From: Ruminiclostridium sp.
Lineage (GTDB): Bacteria > Bacillota > Clostridia > Oscillospirales > Ruminococcaceae
Direction: 5' to 3'
NCBI GenBank assembly: GCA_017935365.1
Contig: JAGBHT010000029.1
Span: forward strand, 30,768-94,767
DNA: 64,000 bases
Shown: in pieces, positions 1 through 8,981 of the stretch
How positions within the stretch are numbered: the stretch's first letter is position 1
How the letters are laid out: every line of letters starts with the position of its first letter
Made by a program: the position numbers and the translations under genes
The notes under the pieces: model-generated
The model's input: the letters and a program-made list of their open reading frames with translations, nothing else
Told to the model about the DNA's origin: nothing
Database searches by the model: none

Positions 1-1266
<1,266 letters not shown>

Positions 1267-1321
1267 TCACTTCTGCTTTTATTCTGTACTGAAATGCACA
1301 GAAAATGCAAGACCGCTTAAT

Positions 1322-1352
1322 ACACAAAAAAGGCGGGGAATATACCCGCCTT
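1322..1352 (-). terminator. Intrinsic terminator after rpmA
   Basis: Eight-base-pair stem AAGGCGGG/CCCGCCTT (1330-1337 with 1345-1352). Read on the minus strand it is followed by a run of six T. It ends the rplU-prp-rpmA unit before obgE. Confidence 0.85.
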
Positions 1353-1365
1353 GATTGATTTGAGA

Positions 1366-1644
1366 TTAGTCAGCGTAAACGCTAACCTGCTTGCGATCCT
1401 TGCCGAGGCGTTCAAACTTTACCTTGCCGCTTGTAAGAGCGAATAATGTATCATCAGAACCACGACCTACGTTGTTACCTGCGTGAATGTGTGTGCCTCT
1501 CTGACGAACGAGGATGTTACCTGCGAGAACGTACTGACCGTCTGCACGCTTAACACCGAGTCGCTTTGATTCGCTGTCACGACCGTTCTTTGTAGAACCC
1601 ATACCTTTTTTATGAGCAAAGTGCTGTAAGCTGATTTTAATCAT
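1366..1644 (-). CDS. rpmA: 50S ribosomal protein L27 (with cleavable N-terminus)
   Basis: Large-subunit protein at the peptidyl transferase centre, 92 aa. The body [20 protein letters not shown] is classic L27. The protein begins [14 protein letters not shown], so it carries the Firmicutes-type extension ending in LQHF that is removed by the cysteine protease Prp before L27 can work. The frame extends 11 codons further upstream, but the ATG at 1644 has a GAAAGGA site at correct spacing and matches the family start. The Prp gene is directly upstream. Confidence 0.97.
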   Translation of the reverse strand: MIKISLQHFAHKKGMGSTKNGRDSESKRLGVKRADGQYVLAGNILVRQRGTHIHAGNNVGRGSDDTLFALTSGKVKFERLGKDRKQVSVYAD

Positions 1645-1670
1645 ATCTGTTTTCCTTTCATCCTGTGTTA

Positions 1671-1994
1671 TTAACACTGTTCGGTGCGGACATCTATATG
1701 TCCGTATTCTTCTTCAAGAATTGTAAGATGTGTGTAAAAGGATTTTAACATTGTGCAGGCGTCATCCACAAAAGGAGGTTTCAGCCTGAACTTTGCATAT
1801 CCGTCTTTGTCGGGACGTATGTCCATATCGGCGGCTACACTGAAAAAATCCGTTATCGTATTTACCGTAAGCATAAGAGCGCTTGACACGCCTGCACAGA
1901 TTATATCGTTTCCGCTTTCTGCGTAACCCGAATGACCTTTAACGGTAAACCCGATGAATCTTTCGCCTTTTACGGCGAATACAGCCTTGATCAT
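1671..1994 (-). CDS. prp: Ribosomal-processing cysteine protease Prp (YsxB family)
   Basis: Small protease, 107 aa, that trims the N-terminal extension of L27. The family's catalytic pair is visible as His21 in VKGHSGYA and Cys33 in DIICAGVSS. It sits between rplU and rpmA, the conserved place for this gene, and the substrate site (LQHF before AHKKG) is present in the next gene. The three genes are co-oriented and only a few bases apart, so L21, L27 and the L27 processing enzyme are made together. Confidence 0.93.
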   Translation of the reverse strand: MIKAVFAVKGERFIGFTVKGHSGYAESGNDIICAGVSSALMLTVNTITDFFSVAADMDIRPDKDGYAKFRLKPPFVDDACTMLKSFYTHLTILEEEYGHIDVRTEQC

Positions 1995-1999
1995 CAGAC

Positions 2000-2305
2000 T
2001 TATGCGTTGATAGCTTCGATCTTGATCTTGCTGTAGGGCTGTCTGTGACCCATCTTGCGCTTGCTGCTCTTCTTGGGCTTGTATGTGAATACAGTAACCT
2101 TCTTAGCCTTGCCGTTCTTGATGAGAGAAGCCTTTACGCTTGCACCGTCAACGTAGGGAGCACCAACTACTGCGCCGTCATCCTTACCAACCATGATAAC
2201 CTTGTCGATTGTGAACTCGCCTTCAACGTCGAGCTTTTCAACGAAGATCTCATCGCCTTCTTTTACCTGATACTGTTTTCCGCCTGTTTCGATAATTGCG
2301 TACAT
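2000..2305 (-). CDS. rplU: 50S ribosomal protein L21
   Basis: Large-subunit protein binding 23S rRNA, 101 aa, the family's usual length. It starts [14 protein letters not shown] and ends in the basic [19 protein letters not shown] region typical of L21. It is the first gene of the rplU-prp-rpmA unit, transcribed from a consensus promoter about 110 bases upstream, leaving a leader of about 100 nt. Confidence 0.97.
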   Translation of the reverse strand: MYAIIETGGKQYQVKEGDEIFVEKLDVEGEFTIDKVIMVGKDDGAVVGAPYVDGASVKASLIKNGKAKKVTVFTYKPKKSSKRKMGHRQPYSKIKIEAINA

Positions 2306-2407
2306 TGTTTCAAACCTTTCTTGCCTTTCGGCATCTTGTAAAATTCTCGCTGCTTGAGGTGAAACCGCTTATTTAAGCCGTTTTCTTTATGACCCTGCAC
2401 ATGCGGC
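2306..2407 (-). promoter_or_regulatory. 5' leader of rplU (possible L21 leader RNA)
   Basis: Untranslated leader between the promoter and rplU. On the minus strand it holds a GCTTAAATAAGC hairpin and a tight TGCC-GAAA-GGCA hairpin close to the ribosome site. L21 leaders that bind the protein are known in low-GC Gram-positives. I did not match this one to that family and infer the role from position only. Confidence 0.3.
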
Positions 2408-2413
2408 GATATT

Positions 2414-2442
2414 ATTATATCAAAAAGAAAACGCTTTGTCAA
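2414..2442 (-). promoter_or_regulatory. rplU promoter (consensus)
   Basis: Minus strand -35 TTGACA (2437-2442), 17-base spacer, -10 TATAAT (2414-2419). Both hexamers are perfect. The -35 box lies in the loop and stem of the ychF terminator. Confidence 0.9.
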
Positions 2443-2450
2443 GCGTTTTC
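2422..2450 (-). terminator. Terminator of ychF, overlapping the rplU promoter
   Basis: Perfect 10-bp inverted repeat GAAAACGCTT/AAGCGTTTTC (2427-2450), followed on the minus strand by TTTTT. It ends ychF 58 bases after its stop codon. Its loop contributes the core of the next gene's -35 box. Confidence 0.85.
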
Positions 2451-2507
2451 TTCCGATTTTTATTATACAGAGCCGATGAACAAATTATTTGTGCATCGGT
2501 TTAGTAA

Positions 2508-3602
2508 TCAGACGTTGAATCTGAACAGTACAACGTCGCCGTCACGCATAACGTAGTCCTTGCCCTCAAGACGTACAAGTCCCTTTTCCTTAGCCGCCGC
2601 CATACTGCCGCAAGCCATAAGATCGTCAAACGAAACGATTTCCGCTCTGATGAAGCCTTTTTCAAAGTCGGTGTGGATCTTGCCTGCCGCCTGAGGAGCC
2701 TTTGTGCCGTTTGTGATAGTCCATGCGCGGACTTCCTGAACACCGGCGGTAAGATATGAGATAAGACCGAGCAGGCTGTATCCCTGCTTAATTATACGAT
2801 TAAGACCGGATTCCTTAAGTCCGAGTTCTGACAGGAACATCTCTTTATCCTCAGCCGACATATCGGCAATTTCAGCCTCGATCTGTGCGCAGATAGGAAG
2901 TACGACGCTGTTTTCAACCTTTGCAATCTCGCATACAGCCTTATACTGTTCGTTCTTCTCGATATCGCCTGTGAAGTCGGATTCCGAGAGATTTGCGGCA
3001 TAAATTACGGGCTTGTTTGAAAGCAGGGGAGAAGCCTTTACCATTTCAAGCTCGGATTCTGTGTAAGGGTATGATCTTGCGGATTTGCCCTCTTCGAGAT
3101 GAGCAAGAAGTTTTTCAAGGAACTCAACTTCAGCCGCAAGGCTCTTGTCGCCCTTCATCTGCTTCTTTTCCCTGTCGATACGGCGCTGTACTATTTCAAT
3201 ATCCGAGAAGATAAGCTCAAGATTGATCGTTTCGATATCTCTTGCCGCTCCTATCTTGCCGTCAACGTGAATTATGTTGTCGTCCTCAAAGCAACGTACA
3301 ACGTGAACGATAGCGTCGACCTCACGGATATTCGACAGGAACTTGTTGCCGAGTCCCTCGCCCTTTGATGCGCCCTTTACAAGACCTGCGATGTCAACGA
3401 ATTCAAGCGTTGCGGGTGTGAACTTTTCGGGGTTGTACATCTTTGCCAGAGCGTCAAGACGTTCATCGGGGACTGATACGATGCCGACGTTCGGCTCTAT
3501 TGTGCAGAAAGGATAGTTTGCAGATTCTGCTCCTGCGTTTGTAAGTGCATTGAACAAGGTGCTTTTGCCGACGTTCGGCAGACCTACCATACCAAGCTTC
3601 AT
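2508..3602 (-). CDS. ychF: Redox-regulated ATPase YchF (Obg-like ATPase)
   Basis: Ribosome-associated P-loop NTPase of the OLA1/YchF family, 364 aa, the usual length. P-loop GLPNVGKST is at residues 7-15 and a DIAGLVKGASKGEGLG switch II follows. NLSE replaces the GTPase NKxD, which is the reason the family prefers ATP. The C-terminal TGS domain runs from about residue 280 (AWTITNGTKAPQAAGKIH). It has its own promoter and terminator, so it is a single-gene unit. Confidence 0.97.
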   Translation of the reverse strand: MKLGMVGLPNVGKSTLFNALTNAGAESANYPFCTIEPNVGIVSVPDERLDALAKMYNPEKFTPATLEFVDIAGLVKGASKGEGLGNKFLSNIREVDAIVHVVRCFEDDNIIHVDGKIGAARDIETINLELIFSDIEIVQRRIDREKKQMKGDKSLAAEVEFLEKLLAHLEEGKSARSYPYTESELEMVKASPLLSNKPVIYAANLSESDFTGDIEKNEQYKAVCEIAKVENSVVLPICAQIEAEIADMSAEDKEMFLSELGLKESGLNRIIKQGYSLLGLISYLTAGVQEVRAWTITNGTKAPQAAGKIHTDFEKGFIRAEIVSFDDLMACGSMAAAKEKGLVRLEGKDYVMRDGDVVLFRFNV

Positions 3603-3653
3603 TTATATAGTCAACCTTTCTTTAAGCGGTGTACCGCTGTGATAATCCAATAC

Positions 3654-3682
3654 AGTATAACACTAAATCCGACTTTTTTCAA
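3654..3682 (-). promoter_or_regulatory. ychF promoter
   Basis: Minus strand -35 TTGAAA (3677-3682), 17-base spacer, -10 TATACT (3654-3659), about 50 bases before the ychF ATG. Confidence 0.75.
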
Positions 3683-3700
3683 GTGGTAAACGATAATTTG

Positions 3701-3729
3701 TTGACTTGAAGTGTAAAGTTTAGTATAAT
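3701..3729 (+). promoter_or_regulatory. Promoter of the NERD gene
   Basis: -35 TTGACT (3701-3706), 17-base spacer, -10 TATAAT (3724-3729). It lies back to back with the ychF promoter. Confidence 0.85.
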
Positions 3730-3752
3730 GAGTACATAAAGGTGGTGGTTTT

Positions 3753-4493
3753 TTGCCTGACATATATAAACACGGTCACGACAACTTCAAGAAGATAACG
3801 CTTTTATTTATTCTCCAGGTTATTCTGGGCGTTCTGCCGTTTATTCTCCTGGTGGTTTATATAGGCTTTGCGCTGAACTCAAATGCGGTGCTTGGATATA
3901 TTTTCATTGCGGTGATGGCAGTAACAGCCGCACTGAATTTCACTATAACAAAACGTTACAACGTCCTGCTTTCCGGATTCAAAGGCGAAAAATCGCTTAT
4001 GAAAACGGTAAAGAAGCTTGGTAGCGGTTACACCGTGTTTTCAAATCTTCCTGTCAGGTATAAGAAGAACAGAAGTGAGATAGATCTGTTGGTGCTATGT
4101 GAAAGATACATTATTATAATAGAAGTAAAAAATCATTCCGGCTATATCTACGGCAACCATAAAGACGAAAAATGGACACAGAGAAAGATTTACCGCGGAG
4201 GTAAAACTACTGAAACAGATATGACAAATCCGATCCGTCAGATGCGCCGTCAGCGTGACATCATAAAATCAATTCTCCGTGCAAATGATCTTGACCAGTG
4301 GGTCGATACGGTACTTTATTTTTCTGCCCCGACCGTTCATCTCTATCTTGACTTAAACGACAGCGACAATGTATGCTCAAGTGAAAAAGAACTGCTTGAA
4401 TTTCTGCGTACCTATCAATCACCCAAGCCTATCGACCCGGACAAGCTTGAAAAGATCAAACTGCTTTTCAAAGATATGTGTTCAAATAAATAA
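3753..4493 (+). CDS. Membrane-anchored NERD (nuclease-related) domain protein
   Basis: 246 aa. Two hydrophobic segments near residues 14-36 and 42-63 anchor it. A NERD domain follows from about residue 75, with the nuclease-like core pattern EIDLLVL...IIIEVKNHSG (acidic, then E-x-K) that resembles restriction-type nucleases. The target of NERD proteins is not established. The start is TTG at 3753, chosen because an AGGTGGTGG site sits 5-6 bases upstream and no ATG fits. A perfect promoter and a strong terminator bracket it as a single-gene unit. Confidence 0.8.
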   Translation: MPDIYKHGHDNFKKITLLFILQVILGVLPFILLVVYIGFALNSNAVLGYIFIAVMAVTAALNFTITKRYNVLLSGFKGEKSLMKTVKKLGSGYTVFSNLPVRYKKNRSEIDLLVLCERYIIIIEVKNHSGYIYGNHKDEKWTQRKIYRGGKTTETDMTNPIRQMRRQRDIIKSILRANDLDQWVDTVLYFSAPTVHLYLDLNDSDNVCSSEKELLEFLRTYQSPKPIDPDKLEKIKLLFKDMCSNK

Positions 4494-4500
4494 TGCTATA

Positions 4501-4530
4501 TTCCCGATGCTACCACATCGGGAATTTTTA
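4501..4530 (+). terminator. Terminator after the NERD gene
   Basis: Stem TTCCCGATG/CATCGGGAA (4501-4509 with 4516-4524), six-base loop, then TTTTTA. Confidence 0.92.
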
Positions 4531-4713
4531 TATTGCGTATTTGAGTAAACGTTTACCATACCCGTTTTTATTTACAGTAAAATTATTGCAGTAAAATGTC
4601 AGTAAACCGCAAAATCGCAAACATTTGTTGTGCAATATGCATAAAACAGAGACGATATCTTATAAATTTTTCACAATTTTTGCGTTTCTATACAATAAAC
4701 AGCTTGCAAGCGA

Positions 4714-4742
4714 TTGACAAATTGGTAAAATTGCGATATAAT
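4714..4742 (+). promoter_or_regulatory. Promoter of candidate small RNA
   Basis: -35 TTGACA (4714-4719), 17-base spacer, -10 TATAAT (4737-4742), both perfect. No gene with a ribosome site follows before the next terminator. The stretch 4531-4713 before it shows nothing else I can support. Confidence 0.85.
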
Positions 4743-4748
4743 AAAGCC

Positions 4749-4870
4749 ATCGTAAGACACATAAATCGGTGCTTACGAGGTTTTAGTTTTTTAGTTGTCT
4801 CCTTTCTTTTGTTCTACACATTATACATTATTTGATTTGAGAGCGTGAATTTGTCACGCTCAATTTTTTT
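4749..4870 (+). ncRNA. Candidate small regulatory RNA with C/U-rich tract
   Basis: A free-standing unit about 120 nt long, with a perfect promoter before it and an intrinsic terminator at its end. The predicted transcript has a 5' hairpin with TCGTAAG/CTTACGA arms, a long unpaired U/C-rich middle containing GTCTCCTTTCTTTTG, and a terminal GAGCGTG/CACGCTC hairpin with seven T. CTCCTTTCT is complementary to AGAAAGGAG, the form of ribosome site used by several genes in this window (for example before the genes at 43172 and 46306). This suggests a translation-blocking small RNA. The function is inference; I recognise no known RNA family. Confidence 0.6.
4841..4870 (+). terminator. Terminator of candidate small RNA
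   Basis: Stem GAGCGTG/CACGCTC (4841-4847 with 4855-4861), then AATTTTTTT. Confidence 0.9.
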
Positions 4871-4963
4871 GCCTTTTTATTCACATTGCGGAAATATTGA
4901 CGTGCTATCCTAGATAAAAGATATAAATGATAACGGGTTTTAGTTAGATTTTTCGCTGAATCT

Positions 4964-5032
4964 GCCGTTTCGCCATCCTGAGCATAGCAATAGCGTTATT
5001 AAAGGCGGAACTTGGAGCGCCGCATCGGCGCA
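4964..5032. repeat. Intergenic repeat unit 1 (69 bp)
   Basis: About 80% identical to 5098-5166, sharing CATCCTGAGCATAGCA-like and GCCGCATCGGC cores. The second core is a small palindrome. After this copy a GGCGACCCGCC segment occurs that is also seen near 28285. Non-coding; origin unknown. Confidence 0.7.
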
Positions 5033-5097
5033 GGTGGAACTGCCAGCGGCGACCCGCCTTAAGATGTAATTGATAAATCTGTATAACGTTTAATCCC

Positions 5098-5166
5098 GCC
5101 GTTTCGCTATCCTGAGCATAGCAGTATCGTTATTATAGACGGAATTTGCGGTGCCGCATCGGCACC
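5098..5166. repeat. Intergenic repeat unit 2 (69 bp)
   Basis: Second copy of the unit at 4964-5032 in the same orientation, 65 bases further on. It ends about 30 bases before the ymfF promoter. Confidence 0.7.
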
Positions 5167-5193
5167 ATGAATATTTTGTGAAAAGTATGGAAT

Positions 5194-5221
5194 TTGTGTT
5201 CAAAATATGGTATACTATAAT
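5194..5221 (+). promoter_or_regulatory. Probable promoter of ymfF-ymfH-lgt-folD
   Basis: -10 TATAAT (5216-5221) with a weak -35 TTGTGT (5194-5199) at 16 bases. An overlapping TATACT at 5211 is an alternative. Confidence 0.5.
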
Positions 5222-5253
5222 TCAGTGTTTAAAACCGAGAAAGGAATGAACAG

Positions 5254-6519
5254 ATGAGTAATATAATCAACCGCAGAAAAATAGCAGACGGCGTGTACTT
5301 CAGCAGTATCACCGACAAGCGTTATAAGAAGAATTTGATTTCAGTGGCATTTTCAACACAGCTCAGCGAAGAAACGGCAACCGAAAACGTGATAGTTCCT
5401 CTCCTGCTTACAAAATGCAATTCAAAGCTTCCTTCATATAAAGCCTTCAACAATAAGATGTCAAGACTGTATGCCTCTGGAATAGGCGGTACTACAGGCA
5501 GACAGTATGATTTGCAGACGATTTCGTTCGGTGCATACTATCTTGATGATATTTACGCTCTGGCAGGCGAAAAGATGACGGAAATAATGACAGATATTCT
5601 TATTGACTGCCTTACATCTCCCGTTACCGAAAACGGCGTGTTCACGGCAAAGTTCACCGAGCTTGAAAAGAAGACTGCTATCGATAATATCGAAACCGCT
5701 ATCAATGATAAGCGTTCTTACGCTATAGAGCGCGCAATGAAGACCATCTGCAAGGGCGAGCCTGCAAGCGTATGCTCATACGGCACAATAGAAAAGGCAC
5801 AGCAGATAACACCGGAGAGCGCATATAAGGCTTACCGCCGTATGCTTGAAACTATGCCGTGCGAGATAATCTGTACAGGCTGCAGTGACTTTGACGGAGT
5901 AGCCGAAAAGTTCGCCGCCACATTTGAAAAGATTGGCAGACACGATATTGAAACAACATCTATCAATATAAGCCCGATCAAAGAAAAGACAGAAGAAGTA
6001 ACCGAACGCCTTACCGTAAACCAGAGCAAGCTTGTCCTCGGCTTCAAGTCACATTCCGATGATGATGCCGCACTTGTTCTTTTACAGAAGATCTTCGGCG
6101 GTACAACTTCATCAAAGCTGTTCCAGAACGTAAGAGAAAAAATGTCGCTGTGCTATTACTGCTCAGCCGCTAGAAACGACCTCAAGGGCATTATGCTTGT
6201 CAACAGCGGTGTTGAAAACGAGAATATCGAAAAGACGAAGAACGCCGTTATAGATCAGCTTGAAGAGATCAAGAACGGCAACTTTACCGACGAGGATATC
6301 AACTTTGCCGAAATGGCTATAAAGAACGATTTCAAGAGCGTTGCGGACAGCGCAGGAAACGTCAGCAACTGGTACTTTGACTGTATCAGAAAGAATGATA
6401 TCGTTACTCCCGAAGAGAAGCTTGAACGTTATCTCGGCGTTTCAAAAGAGCGCATAATCGCCGCCGCAGAATCTATGGTGCTTGACAGCGTTTATGTACT
6501 CACAGGCAACGAGAATTAA
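5254..6519 (+). CDS. M16-family peptidase-like protein, YmfF type (inactive partner)
   Basis: 421 aa, with the double M16 (insulinase/pitrilysin) fold but no HxxEH zinc motif, as in the non-catalytic subunit of paired M16B proteases. It resembles B. subtilis YmfF, whose family is named in annotation for association with EF-P 5-aminopentanol modification. The catalytic partner YmfH follows 17 bases downstream, so the two probably form a heterodimer. A GAAAGGA site precedes the ATG. First gene of a run through lgt and folD. Confidence 0.8.
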   Translation: MSNIINRRKIADGVYFSSITDKRYKKNLISVAFSTQLSEETATENVIVPLLLTKCNSKLPSYKAFNNKMSRLYASGIGGTTGRQYDLQTISFGAYYLDDIYALAGEKMTEIMTDILIDCLTSPVTENGVFTAKFTELEKKTAIDNIETAINDKRSYAIERAMKTICKGEPASVCSYGTIEKAQQITPESAYKAYRRMLETMPCEIICTGCSDFDGVAEKFAATFEKIGRHDIETTSINISPIKEKTEEVTERLTVNQSKLVLGFKSHSDDDAALVLLQKIFGGTTSSKLFQNVREKMSLCYYCSAARNDLKGIMLVNSGVENENIEKTKNAVIDQLEEIKNGNFTDEDINFAEMAIKNDFKSVADSAGNVSNWYFDCIRKNDIVTPEEKLERYLGVSKERIIAAAESMVLDSVYVLTGNEN

Positions 6520-6536
6520 GGAAAGGAGCTGTCATA

Positions 6537-7805
6537 ATGGAGAAGATCACAAACGCACGAATCAAAGAAGAATATCTCAGAATAAAGCATAAGAGCGGTG
6601 CTACTATCCTTTTATACCCGATGAAGGGCTATTCGACAGCATATGCGCTGTTTGGCACAAAGTACGGCTCGGTCGATACAACATTCAAGACAGATGAAGA
6701 TCCCGATTTTGTTACTGTTCCCGAAGGTATAGCACACTATCTCGAACACAAGCTGTTTGAAAATGACGAGTGTGACGCGTTTGACCTTTATGCAAAGACA
6801 GGAGCAAACGCGAACGCATATACAAGCTTTGACAAGACAGCATACCTTTTCAGCTGTTCGCAGAAGTTTGAGGAAAATCTGCGTATACTGCTCGGTTTTG
6901 TTCAGGAACCTTATTTCACCGACGCAACAGTTGCCAAGGAACAGGGAATTATCGGACAGGAAATCAGAATGTACGAGGACGATCCCGGCTGGAGAGTATT
7001 TTTCAACTGCTTACAGGCAATGTACGAAAAGAACCCCGTAAGAATAGATATCGCAGGTACAATTGAGAGTATAGCAAAGATAGACAAGGATCTGCTTTAC
7101 CGTTGCTACAACACTTTCTATAACCTTAATAATATGGTTATCGCCATTGCAGGTAATTTCGACGTTGACAAGACGCTTGAAATTTGTGATGAATTGCTGA
7201 AGCCTTCAAAGGATCACGGACTTCAGGTTATCGTTCCCGAAGAACCCGTTACAGTACACGAAAAGAGAAATGTTCAGAAGCTGTCGTGCGCTATCCCACT
7301 GTTCAATATCGGCTGGAAGTTCCCACCGTACGAAGGAAAGGAACAGCATAAGAATTATATAATCTACAATATCCTTATGGAGCTTTGCCTCGGAAAGACC
7401 TCAGATTTCTATAACAGAATGTATGAAAGCGGACTGCTGAACGACGCATTCAATGTAGGCGTATTCTGCGGAAGAGGATTTTTCAGCGTAATCGCCGACG
7501 GCGAATCTACAGATCCGGATAAGGTTCTTGCAGAGATAGAAAAAGAGCTTCATCGCCTCAGAGAAGAGGGTCTTGACGAAGAAGAATTCATCACTATCCG
7601 TAACAAGACATACGGTGAACTTGCGGCAGGTTTCAACAATGTTGAATCGGTTGCAAATGCAATGCTTTCCAATGAGATAAACGGCGTAGGAATATACGAC
7701 GGTATAGAAATAACGGCAAATACCACATTTGCCGACATAAAATCGGCGCTTGACAGCCTGGATATCGAGAATAATTCAATATCCATAATCGAGCCTGCCG
7801 ATTGA
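6537..7805 (+). CDS. M16-family zinc peptidase, YmfH type (catalytic partner)
   Basis: 422 aa. The inverted zinc-protease motif HYLEH is present near residue 68 (GIAHYLEHKLFE), and a downstream glutamate region (KEQGIIGQEIRMYEDD) matches the third-ligand helix of M16 enzymes. It pairs with the motif-less protein encoded just upstream. Its substrate is not known to me. The start has an AAAGGAG site, and the gene runs into lgt with only about 20 bases between. Confidence 0.85.
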   Translation: MEKITNARIKEEYLRIKHKSGATILLYPMKGYSTAYALFGTKYGSVDTTFKTDEDPDFVTVPEGIAHYLEHKLFENDECDAFDLYAKTGANANAYTSFDKTAYLFSCSQKFEENLRILLGFVQEPYFTDATVAKEQGIIGQEIRMYEDDPGWRVFFNCLQAMYEKNPVRIDIAGTIESIAKIDKDLLYRCYNTFYNLNNMVIAIAGNFDVDKTLEICDELLKPSKDHGLQVIVPEEPVTVHEKRNVQKLSCAIPLFNIGWKFPPYEGKEQHKNYIIYNILMELCLGKTSDFYNRMYESGLLNDAFNVGVFCGRGFFSVIADGESTDPDKVLAEIEKELHRLREEGLDEEEFITIRNKTYGELAAGFNNVESVANAMLSNEINGVGIYDGIEITANTTFADIKSALDSLDIENNSISIIEPAD

Positions 7806-7826
7806 ATATAAGTGAGGAATATTAAC

Positions 7827-8981
7827 ATGAGCGGTTTATTAAACATTATGACCGAGGCAGTGAACGAAGTGCCGAGAATTGAATTTCCCAATCTGTTCGA
7901 TAAGTCGATTATCGTAAACAGAGTAGCATTCAATCTTTTCGGCGTTGATATCTACTGGTACGGCGTTATCATAGCAATAGGTGTGATCTTTGCATTTATC
8001 TATGCAATGCACAAGTGCAAACAGTTCGGACTTATCCCCGACCACGTTTTCGACGTAGCCTTTGTAGCTATAATTTTCGGATTTATCGGCGCAAGAGCCT
8101 ACTACTGTATTTTCATTGATACCGATATAAATTTCTTTGACCTGCGTCACGGAGGACTTGCGATATACGGCGGTATTATTGCGGCGGCGATTGCGGCGGC
8201 GATTACCTGCGTTATCCATAAGGTAAACCTTCCCGCAATGTTCGATGTCGGCGGTCTCGGACTTCTTATAGGTCAGTGCATAGGCAGATGGGGCAACTTT
8301 GTAAACCAGGAAGCTTACGGCGCTCCTACAGCTGGTTCACTGCCGTGGGGTATGACAGGTACAACTATTATAAATGACCCAGTTGTAATAGCAAAGCAGG
8401 CGGAGCTTGACGCGGCAGGCAACGGACTGTTCGCACTCGTTCACCCTTGCTTCCTTTATGAAAGCTTATGGTGCCTTATCGGATTTATTGCACTCCATTT
8501 CTATTCAAAGAAGCTGAAGACCTTTGACGGCGAGATCTTCCTGCTGTATATAACATGGTACGGCTTAGGACGTTTCTGGATCGAGGCTCTGCGTACAGAC
8601 AGCCTGTTCATAGGTCCTTTCAAGGTATCTCAGATAGTTGCGGGCGTGTGCGTTGTTGTCGGTCTTGTATCGTTTATTCTCTGCAAGATTTTCAAGACGA
8701 AGAAACGCAGCTATGTGATGTATAAGGACAGTGAAGTCTGCAAGGAAAAGAACGAGGCTTATTATACACGTCAGAAAATGCTTGAGGAAAAGGCTAAGGC
8801 GAAGAAGGCTATGAAGCAGGCAGGCGAAGCCGCTCCGAGCATAATCGTCAGCGACGATGAAGATTCTGAGAAGGAAGAAAAGCCTGTTGAAACCGAAAAA
8901 ACGGAAGATAAGGCTGAAACATCGGAAGAAAACAACGAAGAAGAAAAATCTGAAACCCCTGAAAAAACGGAGGAAGAATAA
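7827..8981 (+). CDS. lgt: Prolipoprotein diacylglyceryl transferase with acidic tail
   Basis: Integral membrane enzyme that moves diacylglyceryl from phosphatidylglycerol to the lipobox cysteine of prolipoproteins, the first step for the several lipoproteins in this window. Multiple membrane helices and the signature GRWGNFVNQEAYG near residue 158 are visible. The ATG at 7827 is preferred: the in-frame GTG at 7812 lies inside the ribosome site. At 384 aa it is longer than the usual 270-290 because of a charged cytoplasmic tail of about 85 residues, very rich in Glu and Lys. Its stop overlaps the folD start by one base. Confidence 0.94.
   Translation: MSGLLNIMTEAVNEVPRIEFPNLFDKSIIVNRVAFNLFGVDIYWYGVIIAIGVIFAFIYAMHKCKQFGLIPDHVFDVAFVAIIFGFIGARAYYCIFIDTDINFFDLRHGGLAIYGGIIAAAIAAAITCVIHKVNLPAMFDVGGLGLLIGQCIGRWGNFVNQEAYGAPTAGSLPWGMTGTTIINDPVVIAKQAELDAAGNGLFALVHPCFLYESLWCLIGFIALHFYSKKLKTFDGEIFLLYITWYGLGRFWIEALRTDSLFIGPFKVSQIVAGVCVVVGLVSFILCKIFKTKKRSYVMYKDSEVCKEKNEAYYTRQKMLEEKAKAKKAMKQAGEAAPSIIVSDDEDSEKEEKPVETEKTEDKAETSEENNEEEKSETPEKTEEE

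Noticed and set aside
4596..4835. 79-aa open frame over the small-RNA region
   Set aside because: No ribosome site, low-complexity residues, and it runs through a perfect promoter and most of the candidate RNA.
7812..7826. GTG start five codons upstream for lgt
   Set aside because: The GTG is inside the ribosome-binding site of the ATG at 7827.
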